The position numbers were made by a program, and so were the translations under genes. Shown here piece by piece: positions 1 to 8,837 of a stretch of 64,000 nucleotides of DNA. The notes beneath the pieces were generated by a model, which did not search any database, was not told where the DNA came from, and worked only from the letters and a program-made list of their open reading frames with translations. The stretch comes from Chryseobacterium indologenes (lineage in GTDB: Bacteria > Bacteroidota > Bacteroidia > Flavobacteriales > Weeksellaceae), in assembly GCA_016025055.1 (NCBI GenBank), contig CP065590.1, positions 310,001-374,000 on the forward strand, in the 5' to 3' direction. How positions within the stretch are numbered: the first letter of the stretch is position 1; each line of letters starts with the position of its first letter.

Positions 1-21
1 TATAATATTTAAGTGTACAAA

Positions 22-48
22 AGTCTCTTCTTTATGGGGCTTTTTTTG
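22..48 (+). terminator. Probable terminator of an upstream gene
   Basis: A six-pair stem (AGTCTC with GGGGCT, two G-U pairs) is followed by a run of seven T. It probably ends a gene lying left of the window. The stem is short, so this is tentative. Confidence 0.4.
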
Positions 49-71
49 TTTCCAATACCTATTTTTGTAAT

Positions 72-2336
72 ATGAACTATTCGGCGGAGCTAAAGAAATT
101 TGTAACCAGTCAGTATGTATATTCTGCCATCAGAATTACATTAGCTACCGTTTTGCCTTGTCTGGTCCTCGCCCATTTTGGAATTTTAAAAGAATATTTC
201 CTCTTTCCGCTGGGAACCAGCTTTGTGGCTTTAACAGATCAGCCCGGTCCTTTTATCCGAAGAAGAAACTCTCTTGCTTTTGCCATTTGCTGTTTTGTCT
301 TTGTTGCACTGATCGCCAGTCTGGTGATGAATATAAAAGTCCTTGTCCTCCTTGAGGTTATCGTATTCGGGTTATTCTTTTCTCTGATTGGAGTCTACGG
401 ACAGCGACTTGCTGCCGTGGGTTCTCTGTCTTTGGTCGTACTGGCTATCTTTATTGACGGCCATCTTACAGGAAGTAATATATTTAAAAGCTTACTCATA
501 TTTGCATCCGGATGTATATGGTTTTTACTCATATTTCTTGTGGTAACCACCATCCGTCCCTATAAACTGGCCGGGCAGATGATCGGAGAAAACTATCTTC
601 AATTAGCAGAATTCCTAAAGATCAAGGCCAATTATTATCAGAAAAATCCGGACTTTGATAAACTGACGACCCAGGTTATTGCCAAACAGATTGAAATAAA
701 AAATCTTCAGGAAGATACCCGGGAAACCGTTTTTAAAACCAGAACGATCGTCAACGAATCTACGACGACAAGCCGTCTTTTAATGCTGATGTTCCTGAAT
801 TCAATGGACCTTCATGAGAAGCTGATGACTTCCGAAAGTGATTATCAGAAGCTTCAGCAAAGCTTTGAAGACAGCATGATCCTGGTAAATATTCATGATT
901 ATCTCAATCTCCTTGCTGAAGAAATTACCAATATCGGGATTGCCCTGCAAAGCGGAACAAGAGCCAGACCCATGTTTAATCTGGAACTTGAATTAAAAAA
1001 CCTGAATTACAACTATTTCGAACTTAGAAATAAGCAGTTATCTCCCGATAGCCTTGAGAATTTCATGGTCCTTCGCCAGATCCTGATGCGTATCAATGAG
1101 ATCACCAAAGAAATCAATGAGATTTATAAAGTATTTTCACAAAACATTAAGCTGGCTAAGAGTTTATCCACTGGATTAGACTTAAAAAAATTCATGCCTA
1201 ATGAACCGAAACTTAATGCCAAAGTTTTAAGGAATAACATCTCGTTATCTTCCTCTCATTTCCGCCATGCGATAAGAATTACTACCGCGCTTCTGCTCGG
1301 GTATATTTTTTCAATGTTTGATTTTCTGGGCCTGGGACATACTTACTGGATATTGATTACCATTACGGCTATCTTAAAACCGGCCTACTCCATCACTAAG
1401 AAAAGAAATCTTCTTCGTCTGTACGGAACTATTACAGGAGCGGTGATTGCTTATACTATTCTGCATTTTATACATATCAATGGCGTTTTGTTTGCCATCC
1501 TGCTGATAAGCATGATCATGTGCTTCAGCTTTCTGAAAGGACGGTATTATTGGGCTGTTTTATTCATGACCATCTATGTTTTCCTGAGTTTCAATTTCTT
1601 AAATCCCGGAAAAGTAGATATTATCTTTAAAGACAGGATTTTCGATACCGCTATTGCAGGTATTATTGCTTTTGCCGTATCTTACATCGTACTGCCGGTT
1701 TGGGAGCATACCCAGAATCTGGATCTGATGAAAAAATCTGCAGAGGATAATCTTATCTATTTTCAAAGTGTGATCTCTAAATTTTTGCAGGGGAATTTTG
1801 ATCTTGAAGATTATAAAGTAAAGCGAAAAAACGCTATTATCTCCCTGGCCAACCTTTCCGATAACTTTCAGCGAATGATTTCTGATCCCAAGAACCAGCA
1901 GAAAAAACTGGAAGTTGTTCATCAGTTTGTCGCCACATCACACCTGATCACAGCTTATACGGCTTCTCTTTCACAGTATGCAAAAAGTAATGAGCAATAT
2001 CCTGAAATAGATTCTGAAAACTGGAGCAGAAAAATTGAAGCGGAGATGCAACAAACATCAACGCTATTAAACGGAGAGGACATCAGCGAAACTCTGAAGA
2101 TGGAAAGCCGCCTTGAACCTGAAGATTCTTTCATCGAGGACATGCTTTTAAAAAGGAAAAACGAAATTGAAGAAAACGATATCGTCGACCGAAGAGATCC
2201 TGATAAAATTTCTCATTTAACCGAACTTAAAAACATCCTGGATATCCTGGAACTGATCTACGACGTTGCTAAAGAACAACGAAAAGTAATTGAAAAATAC
2301 AGAAGTGAAAAACACGCTACTCCTCCACAATCGTAA
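72..2336 (+). CDS. FUSC-family (YccS/YhfK-like) inner membrane protein
   Basis: A 754-residue protein built as two repeats of a hydrophobic block plus a soluble block. Residues about 15-155 hold the first set of membrane helices, residues about 160-400 are charged and helical, a second membrane block lies at about 400-550, and a long acidic soluble tail follows. This is the layout of the FUSC/YccS family, related to the aromatic acid efflux component AaeB. The substrate is unknown, and efflux is inferred from the family only. A TATTTTTG box at 60-67 ends five bases before the ATG, so the transcript may be almost leaderless. The 3' end overlaps the converging phosphopantetheinyl transferase gene by 20 bases. 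Confidence 0.85.
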   Translation: MNYSAELKKFVTSQYVYSAIRITLATVLPCLVLAHFGILKEYFLFPLGTSFVALTDQPGPFIRRRNSLAFAICCFVFVALIASLVMNIKVLVLLEVIVFGLFFSLIGVYGQRLAAVGSLSLVVLAIFIDGHLTGSNIFKSLLIFASGCIWFLLIFLVVTTIRPYKLAGQMIGENYLQLAEFLKIKANYYQKNPDFDKLTTQVIAKQIEIKNLQEDTRETVFKTRTIVNESTTTSRLLMLMFLNSMDLHEKLMTSESDYQKLQQSFEDSMILVNIHDYLNLLAEEITNIGIALQSGTRARPMFNLELELKNLNYNYFELRNKQLSPDSLENFMVLRQILMRINEITKEINEIYKVFSQNIKLAKSLSTGLDLKKFMPNEPKLNAKVLRNNISLSSSHFRHAIRITTALLLGYIFSMFDFLGLGHTYWILITITAILKPAYSITKKRNLLRLYGTITGAVIAYTILHFIHINGVLFAILLISMIMCFSFLKGRYYWAVLFMTIYVFLSFNFLNPGKVDIIFKDRIFDTAIAGIIAFAVSYIVLPVWEHTQNLDLMKKSAEDNLIYFQSVISKFLQGNFDLEDYKVKRKNAIISLANLSDNFQRMISDPKNQQKKLEVVHQFVATSHLITAYTASLSQYAKSNEQYPEIDSENWSRKIEAEMQQTSTLLNGEDISETLKMESRLEPEDSFIEDMLLKRKNEIEENDIVDRRDPDKISHLTELKNILDILELIYDVAKEQRKVIEKYRSEKHATPPQS

Positions 2337-2931
2337 AACAGTAGTCGTCAAAAAACTCTACCCTTGCCTTAAACTCGTCTGAAAATTCTTCATCATATAC
2401 CCTGCAGCTTATTTTATGCAGATGTTTCAATTCGAAGGGTTTTACTTCGTAGTTCTTCTTTAAGGACCAGTATTTTGAGTGGTGAATTTTATACATACTC
2501 TCCTTGACGCTCCAGATAATAGTGTAAAAAGTATCCGCTTTATCTTCAGGGATAAATCCCCTTTCATTTTCATACGTGAATTTGTCGATTACTCTTAAAA
2601 TTTTCGGATTGAATTTTTCAACATCAATACCTATCTTATTTTTCGAAATCGCAATGGCTGCAAACGGAAAGGAATGGGTAATGGAAATTTCAGCATCGTT
2701 GGGAGAAAGAAAAGGTTCTCTTTCTTTATATAAGATCTTGGAATGAGGTTTCAATCCTTTCAGTAACTTACGCACCATCAATACTTCAAGAAGTTTCTTG
2801 GGATGATAATCTTTTACTTTCTCTGCATTTTCCGGCTCCAGAAGTTCATTGATATCAAGTTCTTCACTTTCATCATACTTCCAAACTAGAATAGTGGCAT
2901 TATCATCAGAAAAATCTCGGTAAAGGGGCAT
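2317..2931 (-). CDS. 4'-phosphopantetheinyl transferase superfamily protein
   Basis: Predicted to move the phosphopantetheine arm of CoA onto a serine of a carrier protein. Two family signatures are visible: GIDVE at about residues 101-105 (metal-binding Asp) and W-S-V-K-E-S-M-Y-K at about 139-148 (the WxxKEaxxK motif). At 204 residues it has the size of Sfp-type enzymes. I chose the Met of MPLYRDF as the start; an ATG six codons upstream is also possible. No polyketide, peptide synthetase or carrier-protein gene is nearby, so the carrier (fatty acid ACP or a secondary pathway) cannot be decided. It overlaps the FUSC gene tail to tail. Confidence 0.85.
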   Translation of the reverse strand: MPLYRDFSDDNATILVWKYDESEELDINELLEPENAEKVKDYHPKKLLEVLMVRKLLKGLKPHSKILYKEREPFLSPNDAEISITHSFPFAAIAISKNKIGIDVEKFNPKILRVIDKFTYENERGFIPEDKADTFYTIIWSVKESMYKIHHSKYWSLKKNYEVKPFELKHLHKISCRVYDEEFSDEFKARVEFFDDYCFTIVEE

Positions 2932-2961
2932 TATTTTTTTATTGTACAAAAATAGTGAAAA

Positions 2962-3091
2962 AGTTGGAAGCCGGGAGATGAAGGACAGAAGTTTCTCTTG
3001 GTCACATCAATTCATGTAAGCTTATTTAGAAAGCAGTTCTGTTCTGAGCTTAACAACTTCAGCCTCCGGTTTCCCTCTTCCAGCCTTCTTT
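2962..3091 (-). repeat. Diverged intergenic element, copy A (possible four-helix-bundle gene remnant)
   Basis: Read on the minus strand, this stretch aligns with 11533-11710 on the plus strand. Both start near GAGGGAA-CCG, both contain GTTG-(A)-TTAAGC followed by AGAA-AGA-CTG-TTT, and both end with a GGCTTCCAAC-like tail. On the plus strand, copy A shows fragments in two frames resembling H-x-N-S and K-A-V-L-F-x-A. That recalls the C-terminus of flavobacterial four-helix-bundle (S23-like) proteins, which are common between genes in Chryseobacterium. The homology of the two copies is seen directly; the protein origin is inference. Confidence 0.5.
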
Positions 3092-3092
3092 C

Positions 3093-3623
3093 TTATTTCG
3101 ACTGATGATTCACATCATTTCTGTGCTCTGTAATCTCTAAATTTTCGTCTACAGAATAAGCGCTTCCAAATCCATTTACGTAAGAGCCTTTCAGCGGATT
3201 CAGTGCGATCAGGATAAAATCTCCCATATCAGAAATAATATTTACCACTTTCCCGTGAGTTTCTTTAAGTTCCGCAATCGCTGCATTCCATACTTCGGAA
3301 TCTCTTTCTACCTGTGACGCTGATGCTTCCAATGTTAAGCGTTCACGGGCATAGATCTGTTTTGTGGCAGATTCGTCTTCGATAAACATGACTGACGCTT
3401 TCCTTCCGTCTGCCAGATTTTTGGTGTGTTTTGCCATGAATGAAACCAGAATATAGAATGTATTATCTATCTTCACAAACGGAGCATAGCTCGAATTCGG
3501 GTGACCATCCGCATCTACCGTAGCTAAAATTACGCTTTGAGACCTGCCTATCAATTCTTTAACTTTAGGTGCAACCGGTTTTGCTTTTCTTTGAGATTCT
3601 TCCGGAGAAGGGTTATGATTCAT
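3093..3623 (-). CDS. HugZ-like / pyridoxamine-phosphate-oxidase-fold protein
   Basis: A 176-residue split-barrel flavin-reductase-like protein. The N-terminal part (S-V-I-L-A-T-V-D-A-D-G-H-P-N-S-S-Y-A-P-F) is the first half of the FMN-binding split barrel, and G-S-Y-V-N-G-F-G-S-A-Y near the C-terminus matches the HugZ heme-utilization subfamily. Known HugZ proteins bind or degrade heme. Whether this one does is inferred; a plain PNPOx-fold oxidoreductase is the alternative. No heme uptake gene is adjacent. It is divergent from ahcY, with about 170 bases between the two starts. Confidence 0.75.
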   Translation of the reverse strand: MNHNPSPEESQRKAKPVAPKVKELIGRSQSVILATVDADGHPNSSYAPFVKIDNTFYILVSFMAKHTKNLADGRKASVMFIEDESATKQIYARERLTLEASASQVERDSEVWNAAIAELKETHGKVVNIISDMGDFILIALNPLKGSYVNGFGSAYSVDENLEITEHRNDVNHQSK

Positions 3624-3743
3624 AATGATAATAAGTTATAGGATAAAAGTAATTATTTTTATTAAGACTAAATAATTTAAAATACTGTTTAATCTCATGA
3701 ATCTGAACTTGGATTCGTGTTTTTATATCTTAATTATAAATCG

Positions 3744-3751
3744 TAATTTTG
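3744..3751 (+). promoter_or_regulatory. ahcY -7 promoter element
   Basis: TAATTTTG fits the flavobacterial -7 consensus TAnnTTTG and lies 41 bases before the ATG at 3793. An open reading frame extends upstream to 3697, but that would start before this promoter, so the box supports the start at 3793. No good -33 TTG was found at the usual distance. Confidence 0.5.
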
Positions 3752-3792
3752 CATTTCGTTATCAATTGAATTTAAAAAAATATTCATTACAT

Positions 3793-5106
3793 ATGAGTAC
3801 TACAACACAATACGTTCCTTATAAAGTTAAGGATATCTCCCTTGCAGAATGGGGAAGAAAAGAAATTACCCTTGCAGAAGCAGAAATGCCAGGTCTGATG
3901 TCTATCCGTGAAGAATACGGTCCGTCTCAGCCACTTAAGGGAGCCAGAATTGCAGGATGTCTTCACATGACGATCCAGACGGCAGTGCTTATCGAGACAT
4001 TGGTGGCTTTAGGAGCTGAAGTTACGTGGTCTTCTTGTAATATTTTCTCAACCCAGGATCACGCTGCTGCTGCTATTGCTGCTGCCGGAATCCCTGTATA
4101 TGCATGGAAAGGTCTTAATGAAGAGGAATTCGACTGGTGTATTGAGCAGACTTTATTCTTCGGTGAAGACAGAAAACCATTAAACATGATTCTTGATGAT
4201 GGTGGAGACTTAACAAACATGGTGTTTGACAAGTATCCTGAACTGACAAAAGATATCAAAGGACTTTCTGAAGAAACAACGACGGGAGTACACAGATTAT
4301 ACGAAAGAATGAAGAACGGAACTTTGGTAATGCCTGCTATCAACGTAAACGATTCTGTCACTAAATCTAAATTCGACAACAAATACGGATGTAAAGAATC
4401 TGCAGTAGATGCTGTAAGAAGAGCTACCGACGTAATGTTAGCCGGAAAAAGAGTGGTAGTTTGCGGATACGGAGACGTAGGTAAAGGTACTGCTGCTTCT
4501 TTCAGAGGAGCGGGTTCTATCGTTACTGTAACTGAAATTGATCCGATCTGTGCCCTTCAGGCTGCAATGGACGGATACGAAGTAAAAAGATTAGATACAG
4601 TAGTAGATAATGCAGATATCATCATCACGACAACGGGTAACTTCAACATTGTAAGAGGAGAGCACTTCCTGAAAATGAAAGATAAGGCGATCGTTTGTAA
4701 TATCGGTCACTTCGATAATGAAATCGATATGGCTTGGTTGAACCAAAACTACGGTCAGACTAAATCTGAAGTGAAACCTCAGGTAGACATCTACACGATC
4801 GAAGGAAAAGAAATAATCATCCTTGCAGAAGGTAGATTGGTAAACTTAGGATGCGCTACAGGTCATCCGAGTTTTGTAATGTCTAACTCTTTCTCTAACC
4901 AGACTTTGGCTCAGATCGAACTTTGGAACAACTCTGCTGCTTACAAAAACGAAGTATATATGCTTCCTAAGCACTTAGATGAAAAAGTAGCGGCTTTACA
5001 CCTTAAAAAATTAAGCGTAGAGCTTGAAACCCTTTCACCTGAACAAGCTGAGTATATCGGAGTAGAAGTACAAGGGCCATTCAAACCTGAGTACTACAGA
5101 TACTAA
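3793..5106 (+). CDS. ahcY: Adenosylhomocysteinase
   Basis: Hydrolyses S-adenosylhomocysteine to adenosine and homocysteine, regenerating the methyl cycle. The 437-residue protein is collinear with the family. It has the substrate domain with [10 protein letters not shown], the catalytic-region motif [13 protein letters not shown], a glycine-rich NAD site [11 protein letters not shown] at about residues 223-233, and the C-terminal K-P-E-Y-Y-R-Y that completes the neighbouring subunit's NAD pocket. The ATG at 3793 ([14 protein letters not shown]) was chosen over the upstream in-frame start because a promoter box lies between them. It is monocistronic, with a strong terminator after it. Confidence 0.97.
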   Translation: MSTTTQYVPYKVKDISLAEWGRKEITLAEAEMPGLMSIREEYGPSQPLKGARIAGCLHMTIQTAVLIETLVALGAEVTWSSCNIFSTQDHAAAAIAAAGIPVYAWKGLNEEEFDWCIEQTLFFGEDRKPLNMILDDGGDLTNMVFDKYPELTKDIKGLSEETTTGVHRLYERMKNGTLVMPAINVNDSVTKSKFDNKYGCKESAVDAVRRATDVMLAGKRVVVCGYGDVGKGTAASFRGAGSIVTVTEIDPICALQAAMDGYEVKRLDTVVDNADIIITTTGNFNIVRGEHFLKMKDKAIVCNIGHFDNEIDMAWLNQNYGQTKSEVKPQVDIYTIEGKEIIILAEGRLVNLGCATGHPSFVMSNSFSNQTLAQIELWNNSAAYKNEVYMLPKHLDEKVAALHLKKLSVELETLSPEQAEYIGVEVQGPFKPEYYRY

Positions 5107-5129
5107 AATTCAGATAATTCTATCATATG

Positions 5130-5159
5130 ATCCCGCTATTTTGAATAGTGGGATTTTTT
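5130..5159 (+). terminator. ahcY intrinsic terminator
   Basis: An 11-pair stem (ATCCCGCTATT with AATAGTGGGAT, one G-U pair) around a three-base TTG loop, followed directly by a T run. Confidence 0.85.
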
Positions 5160-5195
5160 GTTAATGATGTATTCCGGATTATCTTTTTACATTAA

Positions 5196-5301
5196 GAAGC
5201 TATTCCTTCTATCTGCTCCTACTCCTCATGCCGGCCACTCCGGTAGGCAAGCCCGGGCTCTCACATGCTTATTGCGGGGTAACCGCTACTATCAGGGCTA
5301 G
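5196..5301 (-). repeat. GC-rich flavobacterial intergenic repeat
   Basis: This stretch is much richer in GC than its surroundings. Read on the minus strand it begins CTAGCCCTGATAGTAGCGG and ends with GGAGCAGATAG, then GGAATAGCTTC. I recognise this begin/end pattern from intergenic repeats in other flavobacterial genomes, where the middle varies. It has no credible reading frame. Function unknown; a structured RNA (possibly Flavo-1-like) or a mobile repeat are possibilities. The rest of the gap 5107-5459 holds only the ahcY terminator and AT-rich DNA. Confidence 0.55.
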
Positions 5302-5459
5302 TTAATAGACAACCCGTGACAAATATAAGTCTCTGATTATAAAGACCCACTCATCATCATTCTTTTTCTGAATCCCGTATTTTACCCGTATTTGGAATTC
5401 AAACCATTTGATATTTCTAAAAATTGGATATATTTACCCCCTAAATAAAACATTAACAC

Positions 5460-5852
5460 ATGAAAAAACAAAGAGTATCGAATGCGTTTGTCGCAGCATC
5501 GTGGGTCGCATTGGGAGCAGGAATGATTGGGTATATCGTAGGTCTTGCAAGAGCAGAAATGTTGCTCAACGAAAAAGGGTATTATTTTACCATTTTATTA
5601 TACGGGTTATTTGCCGTTGTTTCTTTACAGAAAGCCGTCCGTGACAAATTAGAAAACATTCAGGTTACTGATATTTACTATGGCATTTGTTGGTTTGCCA
5701 CACTGTCTTCTATTGTGTTACTGGCTATTGGCCTCTGGAATGCTACCCTGCTTCCAAGTGAAAAAGGTTTCTATGCCTTTGCTTTTTTACTGGCCCTTTT
5801 CGGTGCAATTGCCGTTCAGAAAAACACCAGGGATAATATGGTACAGGAATAA
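5460..5852 (+). CDS. YiaA/YiaB-family inner membrane protein
   Basis: A 130-residue, four-helix membrane protein made of two copies of the YiaAB two-helix unit. Each copy has a hydrophobic helix, a short loop (N-E-K-G-Y-Y in the first, S-E-K-G-F-Y in the second), a second helix, and then a polar tail with K-A-V-R-D or K-N-T-R-D. The internal duplication is plain in the sequence. The function of the family is not known. It stands alone between the repeat at 5196-5301 and convergent purE. Confidence 0.8.
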   Translation: MKKQRVSNAFVAASWVALGAGMIGYIVGLARAEMLLNEKGYYFTILLYGLFAVVSLQKAVRDKLENIQVTDIYYGICWFATLSSIVLLAIGLWNATLLPSEKGFYAFAFLLALFGAIAVQKNTRDNMVQE

Positions 5853-5936
5853 ACGTAGCTCTGCGGTGCTGGAAACTTTTTATGAACTTCATTTTAAAAG
5901 AGACCAGAACCCTTTTAAATTCACAAAAAATAAAGA

Positions 5937-5961
5937 AAGCCTCACTCTAACCGTGAGGCTT
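5937..5961. terminator. Bidirectional terminator between yiaA-like gene and purE
   Basis: A nine-pair stem AAGCCTCAC/GTGAGGCTT around a seven-base loop, with A-rich DNA before it and T-rich DNA after it, lies between two converging genes. Confidence 0.75.
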
Positions 5962-5983
5962 ATATTTTTAAGTTTACAATAAA

Positions 5984-6493
5984 CTATAGGTCAAAATGGT
6001 TGGGGTGCTGAGCTTTAATATCATCAACGGTTCCCAGTACTTTATCTTTCAAAGAGTCCTGGTATTTCTGAAGATTTTCAGCTACCTTTTCATCGGCACT
6101 TCCCAAAATTTTCGCGGCTAAAATACCTGCATTCAATGCTCCGTTCAGGGCAACTGTTGCCACCGGAATGCCTCCTGGCATCTGGAGAATTGATAATACA
6201 GAGTCCCAGCCGTCGATAGAATTACTTGATAAAATCGGAACGCCTATGACCGGAAGTGTCGTACAGCTGGCCACCATTCCCGGAAGATGTGCTGCTCCTC
6301 CTGCTCCTGCAACAATAACTTTAAGCCCCCTTTCTTTAGCAGTCTTTGCATAATCGAACATTCTTTCAGGTGTTCGGTGTGCCGAAACTACAGTTAATTC
6401 GTACGGGATATCCAGACTTTTCAGAAAATTTGCTGCCTGTTCCATAATCGGCAGATCGCTCTGACTGCCCATAATAATTCCTACCATCTTCAA
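5984..6493 (-). CDS. purE: N5-carboxyaminoimidazole ribonucleotide mutase
   Basis: Converts N5-CAIR to CAIR in purine synthesis, acting after PurK, which is encoded at 12487-13599. The 169-residue protein shows M-G-S-Q-S-D (residues 8-13), S-A-H-R-T-P-E-R-M with the conserved His at 39, and A-G-A-G-G-A-A-H-L-P-G-M with His 69, the hallmarks of class I PurE. It is not in an operon with purK here: about 6 kb and several unrelated genes separate the pair, though both are on the minus strand. Confidence 0.96.
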   Translation of the reverse strand: MKMVGIIMGSQSDLPIMEQAANFLKSLDIPYELTVVSAHRTPERMFDYAKTAKERGLKVIVAGAGGAAHLPGMVASCTTLPVIGVPILSSNSIDGWDSVLSILQMPGGIPVATVALNGALNAGILAAKILGSADEKVAENLQKYQDSLKDKVLGTVDDIKAQHPNHFDL

Positions 6494-6793
6494 TTTTATT
6501 AGATGTTCAAAGATAAAAAATTAAATGTTAAGATGATTCCGGATCAGTCTAAAAAGCAGCGGAGGTTGGAATATTTACACCTATATTATGTACATATAAC
6601 ACAGATTTTTCACTATTCCTGCCGATTATTTTAGGAAAGCACATGTTGGAATCAACTTCTTTGATTATTTCTAGGCATATTCGCCTTCATAAAGATTCAT
6701 CAGCGACTTTGTTGCTATTTTATTGGCGAAAAATTCCATCTGTGTTCTTATAATTTAAAGCATCTGTACCCATCCGGTATTAACTCAAGTGAC
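6494..6793. other. Gene-free stretch, possible remnant
   Basis: There is no convincing gene. On the minus strand a 22-codon frame at 6671-6739 (M-E-F-F-A-N-K-I-A-T-K-S-L-M-N-L-Y-E-G-E-Y-A) looks protein-like in composition and could be the end of a decayed gene, but it stands alone. Nothing else is supported. Confidence 0.3.
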
Positions 6794-6801
6794 TATATTT
6801 G
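6794..6801 (+). promoter_or_regulatory. -7 promoter element of the EamA transporter
   Basis: TATATTTG matches TAnnTTTG exactly. It overlaps the first possible in-frame start (TTG at 6799), so translation must begin downstream, at the TTG at 6820. Confidence 0.5.
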
Positions 6802-6819
6802 CTTTTACATCATTTTAAA

Positions 6820-7728
6820 TTGAAAGATTACAAACTTACTCTGGCCATTTTTACCGTTGCTATTGTTTGGGGAACCACCTTTTTGTCAATCCGGGTTGCA
6901 GTAGAGACGATTCCCGCATGGTTTGTCGCTGGCATCCGTCAATTTCTCGCTTCTTTAATCATGTTTATGATCCTGATGTACAGAGGAGAATTTAAGTGGA
7001 TAGGCTGGAAAAATCTAAAATACCAGATTATCTTCTCTCTGCTGATGCTGGTAATTGCTAACGGGATGACAACCGTGGCAGAAGAGGAAGTGACGAGCAG
7101 CCTGACTTCCCTTATAAGTGCCTGCTCACCTATTCTTGTATTTCTCGGAAGCTTAGCATTGGGACTTCAAAAGTTCAGCTGGCGCGCTTTTGTTGGCGTG
7201 ATGATGTGTTTTAGCGGAATTATCTTTATATTCTGGGATGGCATTAATGATCTCAAAAACCCCGATTATGCAATGGGAATTATCTTCTTGTTTATAGCTA
7301 TTGCAGGCTGGGCATCAGGAACTATTTTTACAAAAAAACTGAATCTTCACAATGGAAATATCTCCCTGAATTTATTTTATCAGTTTTTGTTTGCCGGAAT
7401 TGTTCAGTTGATATTTGCTTTTTTATTTTCAGAAAATTATAATTTCGGAAACTGGACTTTAAAAAGTATTTCAGCGATGCTTTATTTATCCATATTTGGA
7501 TCAGTTGCTGCATTTTTTGCATTTCACTATGCACTTACCAAAATTTCCCCAGTACAGGTTTCTATACTTGCTTACATCAATACTGTCATTTCAATATTCC
7601 TAAGCTGGTTAATCCTTGGAGAACATATATCATTTAAATTTATTATTGCTGCCGTACTCATTATATTAGGGGTTTTTATTATTAACTATAAACCCGAAAT
7701 GTTTAAAAGGGAAAAGCTGACCACTTAA
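6820..7728 (+). CDS. EamA/DMT-superfamily transporter
   Basis: A roughly 302-residue protein of ten predicted membrane helices in two EamA repeats (about residues 5-135 and 150-290). Typical family features are V-W-G-T-T-F near the first helix and conserved glycines and prolines in the second repeat (I-S-P-V-Q-V-S-I-L-A-Y). Such proteins export amino acids, nucleosides or other small metabolites; the substrate cannot be read from sequence. I place the start at TTG 6820 (MKDYKLTLAIF) because a promoter box covers the earlier TTG at 6799. The unusual start codon lowers confidence in the exact N-terminus, not in the gene. Confidence 0.85.
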   Translation: MKDYKLTLAIFTVAIVWGTTFLSIRVAVETIPAWFVAGIRQFLASLIMFMILMYRGEFKWIGWKNLKYQIIFSLLMLVIANGMTTVAEEEVTSSLTSLISACSPILVFLGSLALGLQKFSWRAFVGVMMCFSGIIFIFWDGINDLKNPDYAMGIIFLFIAIAGWASGTIFTKKLNLHNGNISLNLFYQFLFAGIVQLIFAFLFSENYNFGNWTLKSISAMLYLSIFGSVAAFFAFHYALTKISPVQVSILAYINTVISIFLSWLILGEHISFKFIIAAVLIILGVFIINYKPEMFKREKLTT

Positions 7729-7761
7729 AAAATGTGATTGATAAATAATAATATGCTATCA

Positions 7762-8682
7762 TCATTTGTAAATTACATTGATCTTCAACCATTTTAAAAA
7801 CAAATCCGGCCATTCTCCGGTATTGGTATTTTTTTTACCCAATCCCCAACCATGTCCGCCCGATTGAAATACATGCAGCTCTGCAGGAATTTTATTATTT
7901 TTCAGGGCCCCGTACATCAGGATACTGTTTTCTACCGGGGAAATAGGATCGTCTTCAGACTGGGCAAGAAAAGTGATTGGAGTTTGTGCGGTCACCTGCT
8001 TTTCAACTGAATAGGCAGTCTGCTCTTTGGCATCTGATGATTTCCCCAGTAAAGATTTAAAAGAATGCGTAATGTTATAGGGAGGCAACATTGATACCAC
8101 AGGATAAATCATTGCTGTAAAGTCAGGCCGGGCAGACAGCTGATCGATGGCATCTTGTGGCGGATAATACACCTTATCAAAAGTAGAAGAAATATAGCCG
8201 GCAAGATGGCCACCTGCCGAAAAGCCCAGAACACCAATTTTATCAGGATCAATATTATATTTCCCTGCATGACTTCTGATGATCCGCAAGGCCCGCTGGG
8301 CATCCTGAAACGGAACTGTTTTTGTAGCCCATCCCTCCACAGGAAGCCTGTAAATCAGTTCAAAAGCAGTAATTCCCTGTGATTGCAGCCACTCTCCGGC
8401 AGGATTCCCTTCAGAACCCGATTCGATGTGTGCATATCCTCCTCCGCTTATCACCAAAACAGCAATTCCGTTAGGATTTGCAGGTTGATGAACTAATAAT
8501 CTAGGAGTACTGATATTAGTGAAAGAACCTTTTGAAGAAATTTTGTTTTCACCCTGAGGTCCCGGCCCGTCGGGAATAACCTTCCAAAGAGCAATAGAAG
8601 GCAATTGTGCTTTAACTGAAAAGTCATTCAGTCCTGAAAAAAATTGGCCAAATAACAAAAGAGACAACAGAACATTTTTCAT
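7762..8682 (-). CDS. Secreted alpha/beta hydrolase (BD-FAE / acetyl-xylan-esterase-like)
   Basis: A 306-residue protein with an N-terminal signal peptide (residues 1 to about 25, ending V-K-A-Q). The catalytic parts are all present: oxyanion motif S-G-G-G-Y (79-83), nucleophile elbow G-F-S-A-G-G with Ser 155, acid near E-D-D (about 243-245) and His 277 in G-G-H-G-W-G. The family hydrolyses esters, often acetyl or feruloyl groups on polysaccharides; that substrate is inference. It stands alone, converging on the EamA transporter gene with no strong terminator visible between them. Confidence 0.85.
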   Translation of the reverse strand: MKNVLLSLLLFGQFFSGLNDFSVKAQLPSIALWKVIPDGPGPQGENKISSKGSFTNISTPRLLVHQPANPNGIAVLVISGGGYAHIESGSEGNPAGEWLQSQGITAFELIYRLPVEGWATKTVPFQDAQRALRIIRSHAGKYNIDPDKIGVLGFSAGGHLAGYISSTFDKVYYPPQDAIDQLSARPDFTAMIYPVVSMLPPYNITHSFKSLLGKSSDAKEQTAYSVEKQVTAQTPITFLAQSEDDPISPVENSILMYGALKNNKIPAELHVFQSGGHGWGLGKKNTNTGEWPDLFLKWLKINVIYK

Positions 8683-8837
8683 TCAATTTAATTTTTATCC
8701 TCAATATTACTCCAAAAACCTTACCTGGTGTATAAAACTGCGTTTCAGCCCATTAAAGATAGATAAAAACGGATAGCTCCCTGCCTGATTTTTATATTCT
8801 CTTCATTTTTCATATATTGTATACTCAACTCTATAAT

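Noticed and set aside
1599..1922. Long minus-strand frame inside the FUSC gene
   Set aside because: Antisense shadow of a well-supported membrane protein; its translation has no recognisable domain.
3697..3792. N-terminal extension of ahcY by 32 residues
   Set aside because: A TAATTTTG promoter box at 3744-3751 lies inside the extension, the extra residues do not look like the enzyme, and the family N-terminus matches the ATG at 3793.
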